Origin: Caprella mutica | Lineage: Eukaryota; Arthropoda; Malacostraca; Amphipoda; Caprellidae | Direction: 5' to 3' | Assembly: GCA_947561585.1 (NCBI GenBank) | Contig: CANNZV010000113.1 | Span: forward strand, 177,999-241,998 | DNA: 64,000 bases | In this document: in pieces, positions 55,599 through 64,000 of the stretch | Numbering within the stretch: position 1 is the stretch's first letter | Layout: every line of letters starts with the position of its first letter | Notes under the pieces: model-generated | Told to the model about the DNA's origin: nothing | Databases searched by the model: none | Seen by the model: the letters and a program-made list of their open reading frames with translations, nothing else | Position numbers and translations under genes: made by a program

Positions 55599-56018
55599 CT
55601 CTGACTCTCAGTACTGAGTCAATAGCAGATTCAGAATCTCCCACAGCTAAATTAATGGTAACATAGGAATTAATTCAAGATTTTCCGCCGTCTGTAGCGA
55701 TCTACAATTTCTAAAACTGGGCTCACATTTGTGGCAGAGTCTTGGAAAAATGTTCCACATTCTGCAGTCTGGGTGTTAGAGAAGACTGCAGAATATGGAA
55801 CATTTATCCAAAACTCTGCAGAATATGGGACATTTTTAACATTTTCTGTGTGAACAATCATTAATTTACTACAAGTATTTTACTGAGCAACAAATATGAG
55901 CCCAATTGTAGATCTCTGCAGACTGCAGGAAATCTTGAATTAATTCCTATGTACCTAACCATTAACTTAGCTGCATGAGATTCTGAATCTGCTGCTGAGG
56001 CACACAGGAGTCAGGGGA
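55599..56018. repeat. 420-bp imperfect inverted repeat (long hairpin)
   Basis: The left arm 55599-55720 contains AGCAGATTCAGAATCTC, AGCTAAATTAATGGTAA, CATAGGAATTAATTCAAGAT and GATCTACAATT. Each occurs in order, inverted, in the right arm 55895-56018. The loop is about 170 nt and itself holds the short inverted pair CTGCAGTCT/AGACTGCAG. It may be a MITE or another long-hairpin element. Confidence 0.75.
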
Positions 56019-57119
56019 CACATTATGCAGAGTGGGACATGAAGTTAAGGCTAGGAGGCTAGACTATTGGCTATCTATGAAGACTATGCTAGTACCTATC
56101 ATCCTATGCAGCTATGCTGAGTATGCTCTACTCTGGATTCTGGAAAAAAAGTGGTCTTTTCTGATGGATTAATCATTAATCACTGATTCTGTTGGAGTTT
56201 AGCAAACATTAAAATACAATAATAAATTAATGGGAACTGTATAATCAGCTGCATTTAGCCTCTAAAATTCATCTGTTAGCCTTAGTCTCCTAAGGTATTT
56301 TCCAGAGTCACGAGTGGCCTATGCTCATATTGTGACAGTGTGACTTACTGTCATACATTGCATAGCTAATTGTAATTTGAGAAAGTCTAATGTACTCAGC
56401 CTGACAGCCCCCAATAATAATAATAATAACAATGTAGAATGTGTAGCCCATTAGCCATAGGTAAAGTAAAAACCTTAAAGTAGCCAGCCACTAAGCCTGG
56501 TTAGTGGTTACTGTTGGTAGGTTGCAATTGCATAGGCAAGTTTTCTACTTTTCAAGCGAATTACTCAATATATATGAAGAAATATCCATAAAAACTCAAT
56601 AGAATACATTCAATATAGTATTATTTTAAACATTACTATGGAAATTACTGCATTATACCATCCATAACCTGACACAGAATACAGATGGAATATTTAAAGA
56701 AAATATTATATGGCACGCAAGTATTCCATGTACAATATACTTGAATATAGTGTTAATGTTGATTATAACTCAACTGTTTTAACATGGATGTATTTTGTAC
56801 AACGTACTTAAATATATAAAAGTTATCTATTTACTGGAAGCTAACCAAACATATTGTTTATTGACATATTCAATCGATGATTTTGCTGCACCTATTCAAT
56901 TCTCATTTTTTCAATTCCATATGTGACCTCATTTGTTTATTTACATCGTTTCTGAAGACTGGAACAACTTGAAAACTTGAATTCGAAACTTAGTATACTT
57001 TTTCCAATGTCCAATGAGGTATATTTGCAGAGGTCTCCTTTGCTGTCAGGTCTGCAGTCTTCTTCCTGCAACACAGATTCATGTTCCATTTATTCGTCCG
57101 CTTCAGTCTTCCCACCTCC
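56019..57119. other. AT-rich stretch, no gene recognised
   Basis: A short ATA/AAT microsatellite lies near 56412. The right end is likely the 3' untranslated part of the minus-strand LINE that follows. Confidence 0.5.
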
Positions 57120-58784
57120 TCATTCCTCCACGTTCATCATCCTCTCTCTCACCCTCCACATCCTCAGCACTATACCTCTCCTCTCCGCTTCACCTTGTTC
57201 TCCAAACAGAAAACATCCCATCACCTCCTCTTTATCCATCACTCTCGGTCTCTGTAGCTCCACTGCCTCTCTCCTAACTTCCTCCAGCCTGTCACAATCG
57301 AGTACAAAGTGCTGCTGGTCTCAAGTTCAAAGTCACACAGCCTGTACTCCCTACTCTCTCCCCACCTTCTGTCGCCAAGTCTCATGCAGTTGGTTCTAGC
57401 AGCGAACCAAATTCTCGCCTCCAAGCTCCCACCATAGTCCTCATCTCCAGCTTAAACCTCCTGTATATCCTCAGACTACTCTTAGATTCCATCTCCATCC
57501 TCCATTCAGCCTCCACCACTCTGGCCACTCTTCACTTCACTTCCGCTCATCTCCCTCAGCTCCTCCTCTCCCACCATCGCCCACTGCAAACACCTTCTAG
57601 TCTCCTCCCACCACTCACTTCTTCTGCCTTCTCTGCTGCTTCCCATGATCATCCGCAGCATCCTATTATCTCCCTGCTCCACTCTTCTCGCATACTGAAT
57701 TCTTCCTCTGGCCACCCTGCTCCTTACTGTGCTAATGCCAACTTCACCCCTCATTCCAGCTATTGTGGCCCATTTTGGCGCTCCCAGCATTCTTCTCATG
57801 GCTGCATTCTCCTGCTTCTGAATCTCCCTTATATCCTCCACCCTAATTCTCACCACCTCCGAGCCATACAGCACTCTCGGCAACACCACTCCCTTCCAAT
57901 ATCCCTTACCAATCAACACTCTGTGGCAGCTCTTCTCTATTACACTGCTAGTGAGCATGCTCATCTTCTTCGCTGTCGTAACCATCTGCTCTCTCTGTCC
58001 TTTAAATAAATTCCTCTGTCCTTGCACCTTCACACCCAAATACCTCATCTCCTCAACGACCGCTATCCCTTCTACCTCCACCACTGCTTCATCTGAGTTA
58101 AAGATCATGCATTGACTCTTCCTTGCATTAATTTCCAGCCCATATCTCTCCGCAACCTCAGTCAGCTCCACAACTCCCTCTCCTGCCTCTCGCACGCTTC
58201 TCGTCAGTATCAACCCGTCGTCAGCATAGAACAGGCATGCAACACGTGTTCCTCCAATCCTCACCCCCTCAATCCGTCTCCTCAGTGCCTCTATCATCTT
58301 ATAGGTGAGCAACTTGAACAGAAGTGTTGATGTTGTGCATCCCTGTCTGATCCCGCTTTCCACTTCTATCTCCACATGCCTATCCTCACCCAATTCCACT
58401 CTCGTCTTATCTTCACAGTACACCCTCTTGAAAACCTCCAGCACTTCCCCTGGTATCCTATACTCCTTCAGCACCTCCAGAATTGTTTCTCTCCTAACAG
58501 AGTCAAAAGCCTTCTTGAAGTCAACTGCAACAACAACCATCATCTCCTTCCTACTGTAGCTCTCCTGCACACACTCCTGTAGCACATACAAGTTGTCCAC
58601 AATGTTGCTCCCTGCAGTGAATCCTGCCTGTTCATCTCTCCTCATTCCGCTCTCAAACACATGTCCCTCTATCTTATCTCTCAGGGCTCCCATCAGTATC
58701 TTGTAGGAGACATCTGTTATGGCAATGGGCCTCATGTCTGATACGGTTGGTTTCCGTATCTTTGGCACCATTACAGTTCGTGTG
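57120..58784 (-). pseudogene. LINE reverse transcriptase, 3' part (split by an LTR element)
   Basis: The frame from 58784 leftwards has MVPKIRKPTVSDMRPIAITD, EQAGFTAGSNIVDNLYVLQE, VAVDFKKAFDSVRRETILEV, ESGIRQGCTTSTLLFKLLTY and the catalytic box LFYADDGLIL. Later blocks are EMRYLGVKVQGQ and AMRRMLGAPKWATIAGMRGE. The main frame stops at 57506. Beyond it, in shifted frames, come an ARTNCMRLGDRRWGE segment and the C-terminal knuckle C-DFELETS...HFVLDC, then a tail to a TGA at 57120. So the true end is about 130 codons further, hidden by two frameshifts. RTE-like or a related clade; not resolved. Confidence 0.85.
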
Positions 58785-58789
58785 GTTTT

Positions 58790-58938
58790 TTATGTATACT
58801 TTATAAGGTTGAATAAGGGAAGTGACACAACCACTCTAGTTAAGGTTCAGAACAAGACTGACTGTATCTATAATTCCTTTGCGTTTAACAGAGACATGTA
58901 CAATTGTACATACTAACAATAGTGTTACGTACATAACA
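58790..58938 (-). repeat. 3' LTR of the mag-like element
   Basis: Differs from the other LTR (63124-63272) at a single position (GACTGTATCTATAATT against GACTGTATTTATAATT). Read on the minus strand it begins TGTTATGTACG. The purine-rich AATGGGGATA just upstream in element orientation is the likely polypurine tract. GGTTT flanks it at 58785-58789. Confidence 0.92.
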
Positions 58939-59068
58939 TATCCCCATTATAAATTGTTCATAAGAGGAAATAAATGAAATCAATAAAATATGAAATAAAC
59001 GAAAAACCTTAATCTTATAATGGAAAAGTAACTTATACTATAAAATAAATGCATTCTTAACTAAACAT

Positions 59069-61500
59069 TTATGAAAATCCGTATCTATTAGGGGGTTTCT
59101 TAATCCTAGTTGATCTTCGTACAATAGGATTAATATTAATGGGCTGAAGAATAGGTGAATTTGTAACAGTTTGATTAGGGGACATATTAATACTAGAGCT
59201 ATGGTCATTGCTTATAAATGGAGCTGATACTATAATTGGATTAGAATTTTGAGGGGAACTATCAGAGAGAGGTTCTACTGAAACAGTATGTTCATCAGCA
59301 AATCCTTGTGGAATTAACCGGAGTTGGTGAACATGCCGCTTCCATATAATATCAAGACTGTGGATGTGAACTTTGTATATGTTGATAGCAACTTTCTCAA
59401 CCACAGTTGCTTGGTACCATTTCGGTCCCTGTCTTAAATTAAGAGCTAAAACAGTGTCGCCAACCCTGAATTGAGGCATCTGAGATTTCTTAACGGGAGA
59501 AGTATTAACCATATTTCTCGGATTTACTTTATCTTTTACAGTGATATATTTTCTATTGTTCAATGCAACAGATGGCGCAACTAAGGTTGTCGAATGTGGA
59601 ACAGATCTACAATGCATTAGTACTCTAGCAAGTCTACTTTTGAATGATCCTACATCATTTTTCTTCAACAAATCCTTAATTACCCTCACTCCTCGCTCTG
59701 CTTGGCCGTTTGACGAGGGAGAATAAGGCGGGGGAGTAAGATGTTGAATGCCGTTGTTATCCAAAAATTCTTTAAAAGCTTCAGCTGTGAAGCAGCTGGC
59801 ATTGTCACTAACAAGAGTATCGCACAGACCGTGTCTGCTGAAAATTAGTCTTAATGCATCAACTGTTTCAGCGACACTAGTGTCTTTCACGACCTCGCAT
59901 TCAATGTACTTACTCAACGCGTCTACAACAATTAAACAGATTTTACTTTCATAAAAAAAGTGATCTATATGAATTCTCGACCAAACTCTTGGTGGTCGAG
60001 GCCATTCAGCAGAGTGAGTTTGAGGAGGTCTACTCAAATTAGATTGACATTTAGTACAATTTTTAACATAATTAGAAATATCGGAATCAATACCTGGATA
60101 CCAGATAGTGGACCTAGCCATTGACTTCATTGATACAATTCCAGGATGGCCCTCGTGAAATTGATGAAGTACCTCCTGTCTTAAGGACTTGGGAACTAGG
60201 ACTCTATTGTTAAACATGATACATCCTTTTAGAAGGGTCAAGTCACTAATGAAATTCTTAAAAGGTGCCAGATTGGAATTGTTAATCGCAGTTGGAAATC
60301 CAAACTTTATATAGTTCTTAAGTTCGGTCAAGTCTTTATCTTTACTTGTATGAAGTTCTATGTCAGCACAACTAATAGGCATTTTGTTCAAGGTGCTAAC
60401 AGAGATAATCATTTCATAAGGCTCTAATTCTGTGACAGTCTCAGGCAAGGGAAGCCTGCTGAGACAGTCACTCAGAACGTTGTCTTTGCCTTTACTGTAT
60501 TCTAATGTGTAATTGAATTGTGAAAGTCTCAGTGCCCATCTTTGCAGGCGTGCAGAACAAGTAGTCGGCACCGAAGAATCATTAGCAAAAAGTTTGCGTA
60601 ATGGCTTCTGATCATTATGAATTAAGAACTGCCTGCCCAGAAGGAACTTCCTGAACCTTTCACATCCAAAAACAATGCTCAATGCTTCCCTCTCTATGTT
60701 AGAATAATTCTGTTCTGCTTGATTTAAAGTACGGGAAATGAACTGGACTGGATACCATGATGATTGTTCGTTTACTCGCTGCAATAAAACAGCTGCTATC
60801 CCGTAAGAGGATGCGTCAGTTTCCAACAGGGTATCCAGGGTGCAGTTATACAGACGCAATGCAGCATTTGATTTAAATAAGCTTTTCATTTCATCAAAAC
60901 TAGATTGCTGTTCATTGGTCCACACATATTTAGGGTTCTTATGTAGTAACTTATAGAGAGGATTCATTATTATACTGAACTTAGGGATAAATCTCCTGTA
61001 CACATTGCACAAGCCTATAAAGCTCTGCAATTGTTTAACATTAGTTGGCTCAGGTGCATTGAAAATAGCGCGAATCTTATCAGGATTTGGATGTACTCCT
61101 TGAGAATCGAAAATATGACCTAGATAAGTAACTTTATCAGTGTAGAAAGAGCATTTCTTTGTATTTAATTTTATACCTGCATTTTGTAGTGCACTCAAAA
61201 CTTTATCTAAGATCAAACTGTGCTCTTCTTTGTTAGAAGTTAATACTAGCACGTCATCCTGATAAATCACTATATTTTCAATGCCATTTAGAACCTTACA
61301 AAGAAAACCTTGAAATATTCCGGGAGAAGAGCTAAAGCCGAAGGGTAGATAATTATATTGGTAAAGACCTTCGTTAGTGTTTATGGTAGTCAATTCCTTT
61401 GATTTATTATCTAAAGGTAGTTGCAGGAATGCTTGCAAAAGGTCTATTTTGGAGAAAACTTTAGCATCTCCTACCCGGGCAATTACGTCATCTATAGACG
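59069..61500 (-). CDS. mag-like pol: RT core, RNase H and integrase
   Basis: The open frame starts inside the RT, just after a frame lesion. It has the RT segment LPFGFSSSPGIFQGFL and the catalytic box YQDDVLVL, then FIGLCNVYRRFIPKFS. RNase H follows with LLETDASSYGIAAVL, NYSNIEREALSIVFG and FLIHNDQKPLRKLF. The integrase has an HHCC-like zinc region (FHEGHPGIVSMK, CTKCQ) and a catalytic core with Asp in IHIDHFF, Asp in LVSDNASCF and Glu in SSNGQAERGVRVIK. The C-terminal part has FRVGDTVLALNLRQGPKW, as in gypsy integrases, and the end reads RRSTRIKKPPNRYGFS. Length and motifs are complete apart from the RT N-terminus in the neighbouring frame. Confidence 0.93.
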
Positions 61501-61533
61501 GTAAAGGATATTGAATTACATCTGCAAATTTAT

Positions 61534-62180
61534 TTACTGTAGTGGAGTAATCTCCGCAAATTCTAACAGAGTTTTCATCTTCAAGACATTCACTGTGGGT
61601 GATGCCCAGTTACTTTTATAAACCTTCGTTATTATACCTGCCTTCTCGAGTCGTGTTAATTCATTCTTTACTAGCCCTTTAAATCGTATAGGCACAGTCC
61701 GACTCTTACAGAAAATAGGTTTCGTATTAGGTTTTACGTCAATAGAAATAGTTTCCTTTACATTGGATTTAAATTCATCAGATAGGTAGGTTTTAAATTT
61801 GCATAATTCACTGGAATTCAAGGAGTGAATATTTACATCACTTTCGGTAGTTAAACGTAAATTTAACTTTTTACACAAGTCTCTTCCCATTAATGAAGGG
61901 CTTTGAGAATTATTACATAAAACTTGTGCTTGAAAGATGAATTATCAAAAGTAACATTTAAAATTACTTCACCTACAAAAATTATCCTATCACGACTGTA
62001 ACTCATTGCTTTCATCTCTGTTGGGTTAATTAATACGTTATTCATTAAACCTATCTCTTTTATATTTAAAGTAGATAATTCAGAACCAGTATCAACCTCA
62101 AAATTGACATTACTATCATGAACTAATAGTTTAATAATAGTAGGTTTATTCCTAACTGGAATTACAGCCGCATTTACCAT
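61534..62180 (-). pseudogene. mag-like pol N-terminus: protease and start of RT, two frame lesions
   Basis: The protease frame (62180-61890) overlaps the end of gag by seven bases and contains the active site FEVDTGSELSTLN. Near 61915 the frame is lost: the GRDL-type segment that normally closes the protease lies in the next frame (61890-61534). That frame continues into the RT N-terminus (KSRTVPIRFKGLVKNEL, EKAGIITKVYKSNWASP). A second lesion near 61545 separates it from the rest of RT. Each looks like one base, so sequencing error is possible. Confidence 0.85.
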
Positions 62181-63109
62181 AAAAAATAGTTGTCATTTTC
62201 TTCTGTGACAGACTGTACTGGTCTTTGTCTTCTAGCTGTGTGTGTGTGATGCCCGTGTACACTTTCTTCATCTGATCGGTGATTGGTTCCGGCACCAATG
62301 CTTCTTTTCGCGGGTCCCCTTGGCTCCTCCCACTCGTCGGTTGAGGCGCACTCTTCATGAAGTGCATTTACATGCCTTGACCTGCACATCTTTGCTAAAT
62401 GTCCAACTTTCTCGCATTTGTTACACTTGCTTTTTAAATAAGGACATTTATTAGCAAAGTGCTTTGAAGAGGTTCCGCATCTCACACATTTGTAATTGGC
62501 AGGGGCTTTGTTTGATTTGCTGTTTTTGTTCTGGTATTTGTCCATCTGGTAGGTGACTCGTACTGAGTCAGGTCTGATGTCTGCTGCGTCATTTGCTAAC
62601 TGCTCTAAATCTTTGGCTCTCTGAACACATTCGTTGAAATTTTTCTTGTCTTCACTTTCTTGAAGTAAAGTGCTAATTAATCTGCTGGAGCTTAGACCGC
62701 TGACAAAAATGTTACGCAGTAACCGACCACGGCAACAGTCAGAATAATTGCAGTTGGAAGCTAAATTATTTAGGCACTGCGCATATGCTTCAATCGTCTC
62801 ACCTTTCAGTTGTTTTCTATTTATAAATTTCACAGCCGCTCCTATTTCAGATTTCTTGATTGCGAATTGTGTAGTTAAATGCTCTTCAAGTGCTTCGTAG
62901 GTAGCTGCCGTGAGCAAAGTAGGCTTTATTCTTCTCTGAATATCTGTAACTACAGATACGGGAAGCGCTTGAATAAGAAGAGCTGCCTTTTTTGAGTTTG
63001 TTGAAGCTTCATCATTGAGTATTTGAGAATTGTGCACTTTGAATCTTTGTAAAAATTCTTGAACTGTTTCAATGTTTACTTGAAACGCTGTGATGGTTTG
63101 TGATCCCAT
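62174..63109 (-). CDS. mag-like Gag with two CCHC knuckles
   Basis: The structural protein of the particle. The first Met (MGSQTITAF) is at 63109; the frame is open four codons further upstream, but those overlap the primer-binding site. A retrotransposon Gag core is seen (FLQRFKVHN, KKAALLIQALP, FAIKKSEIGAAVKFI, ETIEAYAQCLNNLA, LLRNIFVSGLSS). Two knuckles follow: CVRCGTSSKHFANKC and CNKCEKVGHLAKMC. The spacing C-x2-C-x5-H-x4-C in the first is slightly longer than usual. The end overlaps pol, so pol is probably made by frameshifting. Confidence 0.9.
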   Translation of the reverse strand: MGSQTITAFQVNIETVQEFLQRFKVHNSQILNDEASTNSKKAALLIQALPVSVVTDIQRRIKPTLLTAATYEALEEHLTTQFAIKKSEIGAAVKFINRKQLKGETIEAYAQCLNNLASNCNYSDCCRGRLLRNIFVSGLSSSRLISTLLQESEDKKNFNECVQRAKDLEQLANDAADIRPDSVRVTYQMDKYQNKNSKSNKAPANYKCVRCGTSSKHFANKCPYLKSKCNKCEKVGHLAKMCRSRHVNALHEECASTDEWEEPRGPAKRSIGAGTNHRSDEESVHGHHTHTARRQRPVQSVTEENDNYFLW

Positions 63110-63121
63110 CTTCGTCGCCAC
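63100..63121 (-). promoter_or_regulatory. Putative primer-binding site of the mag-like element
   Basis: Just inside the 5' LTR, in element orientation, is AAG followed by TGGCGACGAAGATGG. TGG would pair with the CCA end of a tRNA. I cannot assign the tRNA. Confidence 0.55.
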
Positions 63122-63123
63122 TT

Positions 63124-63272
63124 TTATGTATACTTTATAAGGTTGAATAAGGGAAGTGACACAACCACTCTAGTTAAGGTTCAGAACAAGACTGACTGTA
63201 TTTATAATTCCTTTGCGTTTAACAGAGACATGTACAATTGTACATACTAACAATAGTGTTACGTACATAACA
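63124..63272 (-). repeat. 5' LTR of the mag-like element
   Basis: See the 3' LTR for comparison. Boundaries are set by the 5-bp duplication GGTTT and could shift by a few bases because of the T run next to the left LTR. Confidence 0.92.
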
Positions 63273-64000
63273 GGTTTTCCAACCTTCAGGGATGTCTCCC
63301 TCCTCAATCAATCTCCTGTAACTTTCCTCCAATATTCCCAGTACCACATCACTTTCCTCCATCACCTTATACATCTCCGCCTTCATGCCGTCCAGTCCTC
63401 CTGCTTTCCCATTCTTCAGTTTCTTTATTGCCTTTCCAATGTCCTCCTTGCTTAAATCAATTGCTGCCACCTTTATTCTTCTGTATGGGTCTGCCACGAT
63501 CCTTGGTAATGTCCTCTGTCTATCTCTTTCCCCTTCCTCTCCCTCCATGATTCTTCTTCTTCTGAGCTCACCATTATAATTCCTCTTCGCCACCTCATTC
63601 CACATCTCTCCCATTCTATTTGGGTGTCTCCGGTAAACTCCTCCCCAGAACAAGCTCATTTCCCTCTTCATGTCTTCCTCTCCCAGCCGCTCTCCACTCT
63701 CCCCGAAGATTGCGAATTCCTTCCTATGCATCTCTTTTCCTCTCAACTTGTTAATATTCTCCCAGAGTCCTCCGCACATTCCATTTCTTCTGATCCCACT
63801 TACAATCTTGTCCTCATATATTTGCATCTGTTCTCTTATCAGACATGCTACCTTCATCTTCTGCTGCTTATACCTGTTCCATGCTTCCTGTTTGCCAATC
63901 TCCATCCTCCAATTCCTATGGACCTTGTTCAATCTCCTTCTTTCATTAATTCCTTTTCTTATTTCTTCATTTATCCAAGGTTGTTCCTTCCCTCCTTCTG
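63273..64000 (-). pseudogene. LINE reverse transcriptase, 5' part, running off the right edge
   Basis: The frame is open from the edge: GKEQPWINEEIRKG is the usual linker between endonuclease and RT. A basic stretch follows (KVHRNWRMEIGKQEAWNRYK), then IKKLKNGKAGGLDGMKAEM and RRLIEEGDIPEGWKT, the first RT blocks. The LTR element is inserted right after EGWKT. Across the insertion, with one copy of GGTTT removed, the frame continues in phase into 58784. The endonuclease lies beyond the window. Confidence 0.88.

Larger units (their letters stand above)
58790..63272 (-). mobile_element. Mag-like Ty3/gypsy LTR retrotransposon, 4.5 kb
   Basis: Two ~149-bp LTRs flank gag and pol on the minus strand. 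GGTTT is duplicated on both sides (58785-58789 and 63273-63277). Domain order is Gag with two CCHC knuckles, protease, RT, RNase H, integrase; no env. LTR identity (one difference) indicates recent insertion. It sits inside a LINE RT gene. Two single-base frame lesions are visible in pol. Confidence 0.93.

Overview
The window is repeat-rich, AT-rich eukaryotic DNA, most likely from an arthropod and probably an insect. The reasons are jockey-type non-LTR retrotransposons with three-CCHC Gag proteins, a mag-like Ty3/gypsy element, an arthropod-type mariner-like transposase remnant, and tRNA-like SINE heads. No bacterial-style operon, CRISPR array, rRNA or viral genome is visible. I cannot name the species. 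Apart from one degenerate THAP-type gene (50.7-53.1 kb) and two possible terminal exons of an unidentified gene (54.76-55.18 kb, minus strand), all recognisable coding DNA belongs to mobile elements.

Layout. 1-7.2 kb: AT-rich DNA with a 12-bp array, three direct copies and one inverted copy of a dispersed repeat, four tRNA-like sequences (one folds as a complete tRNA with anticodon UCA), an ATTAAA-rich array and a 30-bp minisatellite. 7.2-11.3 kb: two satellites back to back, a 55-bp unit (about 60 copies, with an internal 1,045-bp duplication) and a 20-bp unit (about 40 copies).

11.3-47.2 kb is the centre of the window: four related jockey-like LINEs (A, B, C, D) lie head to tail on the + strand. 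Each has a Gag-like ORF1 with three CCHC knuckles and an ORF2 with an endonuclease and a reverse transcriptase. A and C are close copies and share the same two frameshifts. B and D differ strongly in protein, yet all four share a nearly identical 3' module, and A-B-C also share the following ~600 bp up to the same junction with the next element's 5' end. Almost every copy has been invaded: B by a 952-bp foldback element and a minus-strand CR1/jockey-group LINE, C by a minus-strand RTE-like LINE, D by a TTAA-flanked MITE and a 1.19-kb hAT-like element. Head-to-tail LINE arrays beside satellites recall telomeric or heterochromatic retrotransposon arrays such as HeT-A/TART. No telomeric simple repeat is seen here, so that remains an inference.

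47.2-57 kb: a mariner-like transposon remnant with long inverted repeats and a nested MITE, a 17-bp minisatellite, the THAP-type gene fragment carrying two copies of one MITE, other large inverted repeats, and long AT-rich stretches with nothing recognisable. 57-64 kb (minus strand): a LINE reverse transcriptase gene split by a young mag-like LTR retrotransposon (LTRs differ at one position; 5-bp target duplication). The host LINE runs off the right edge.

Most elements are dead. The best preserved reading frames are ORF1 of copies B and D, the RT part of B, and gag plus RT/RNase H/integrase of the LTR element.
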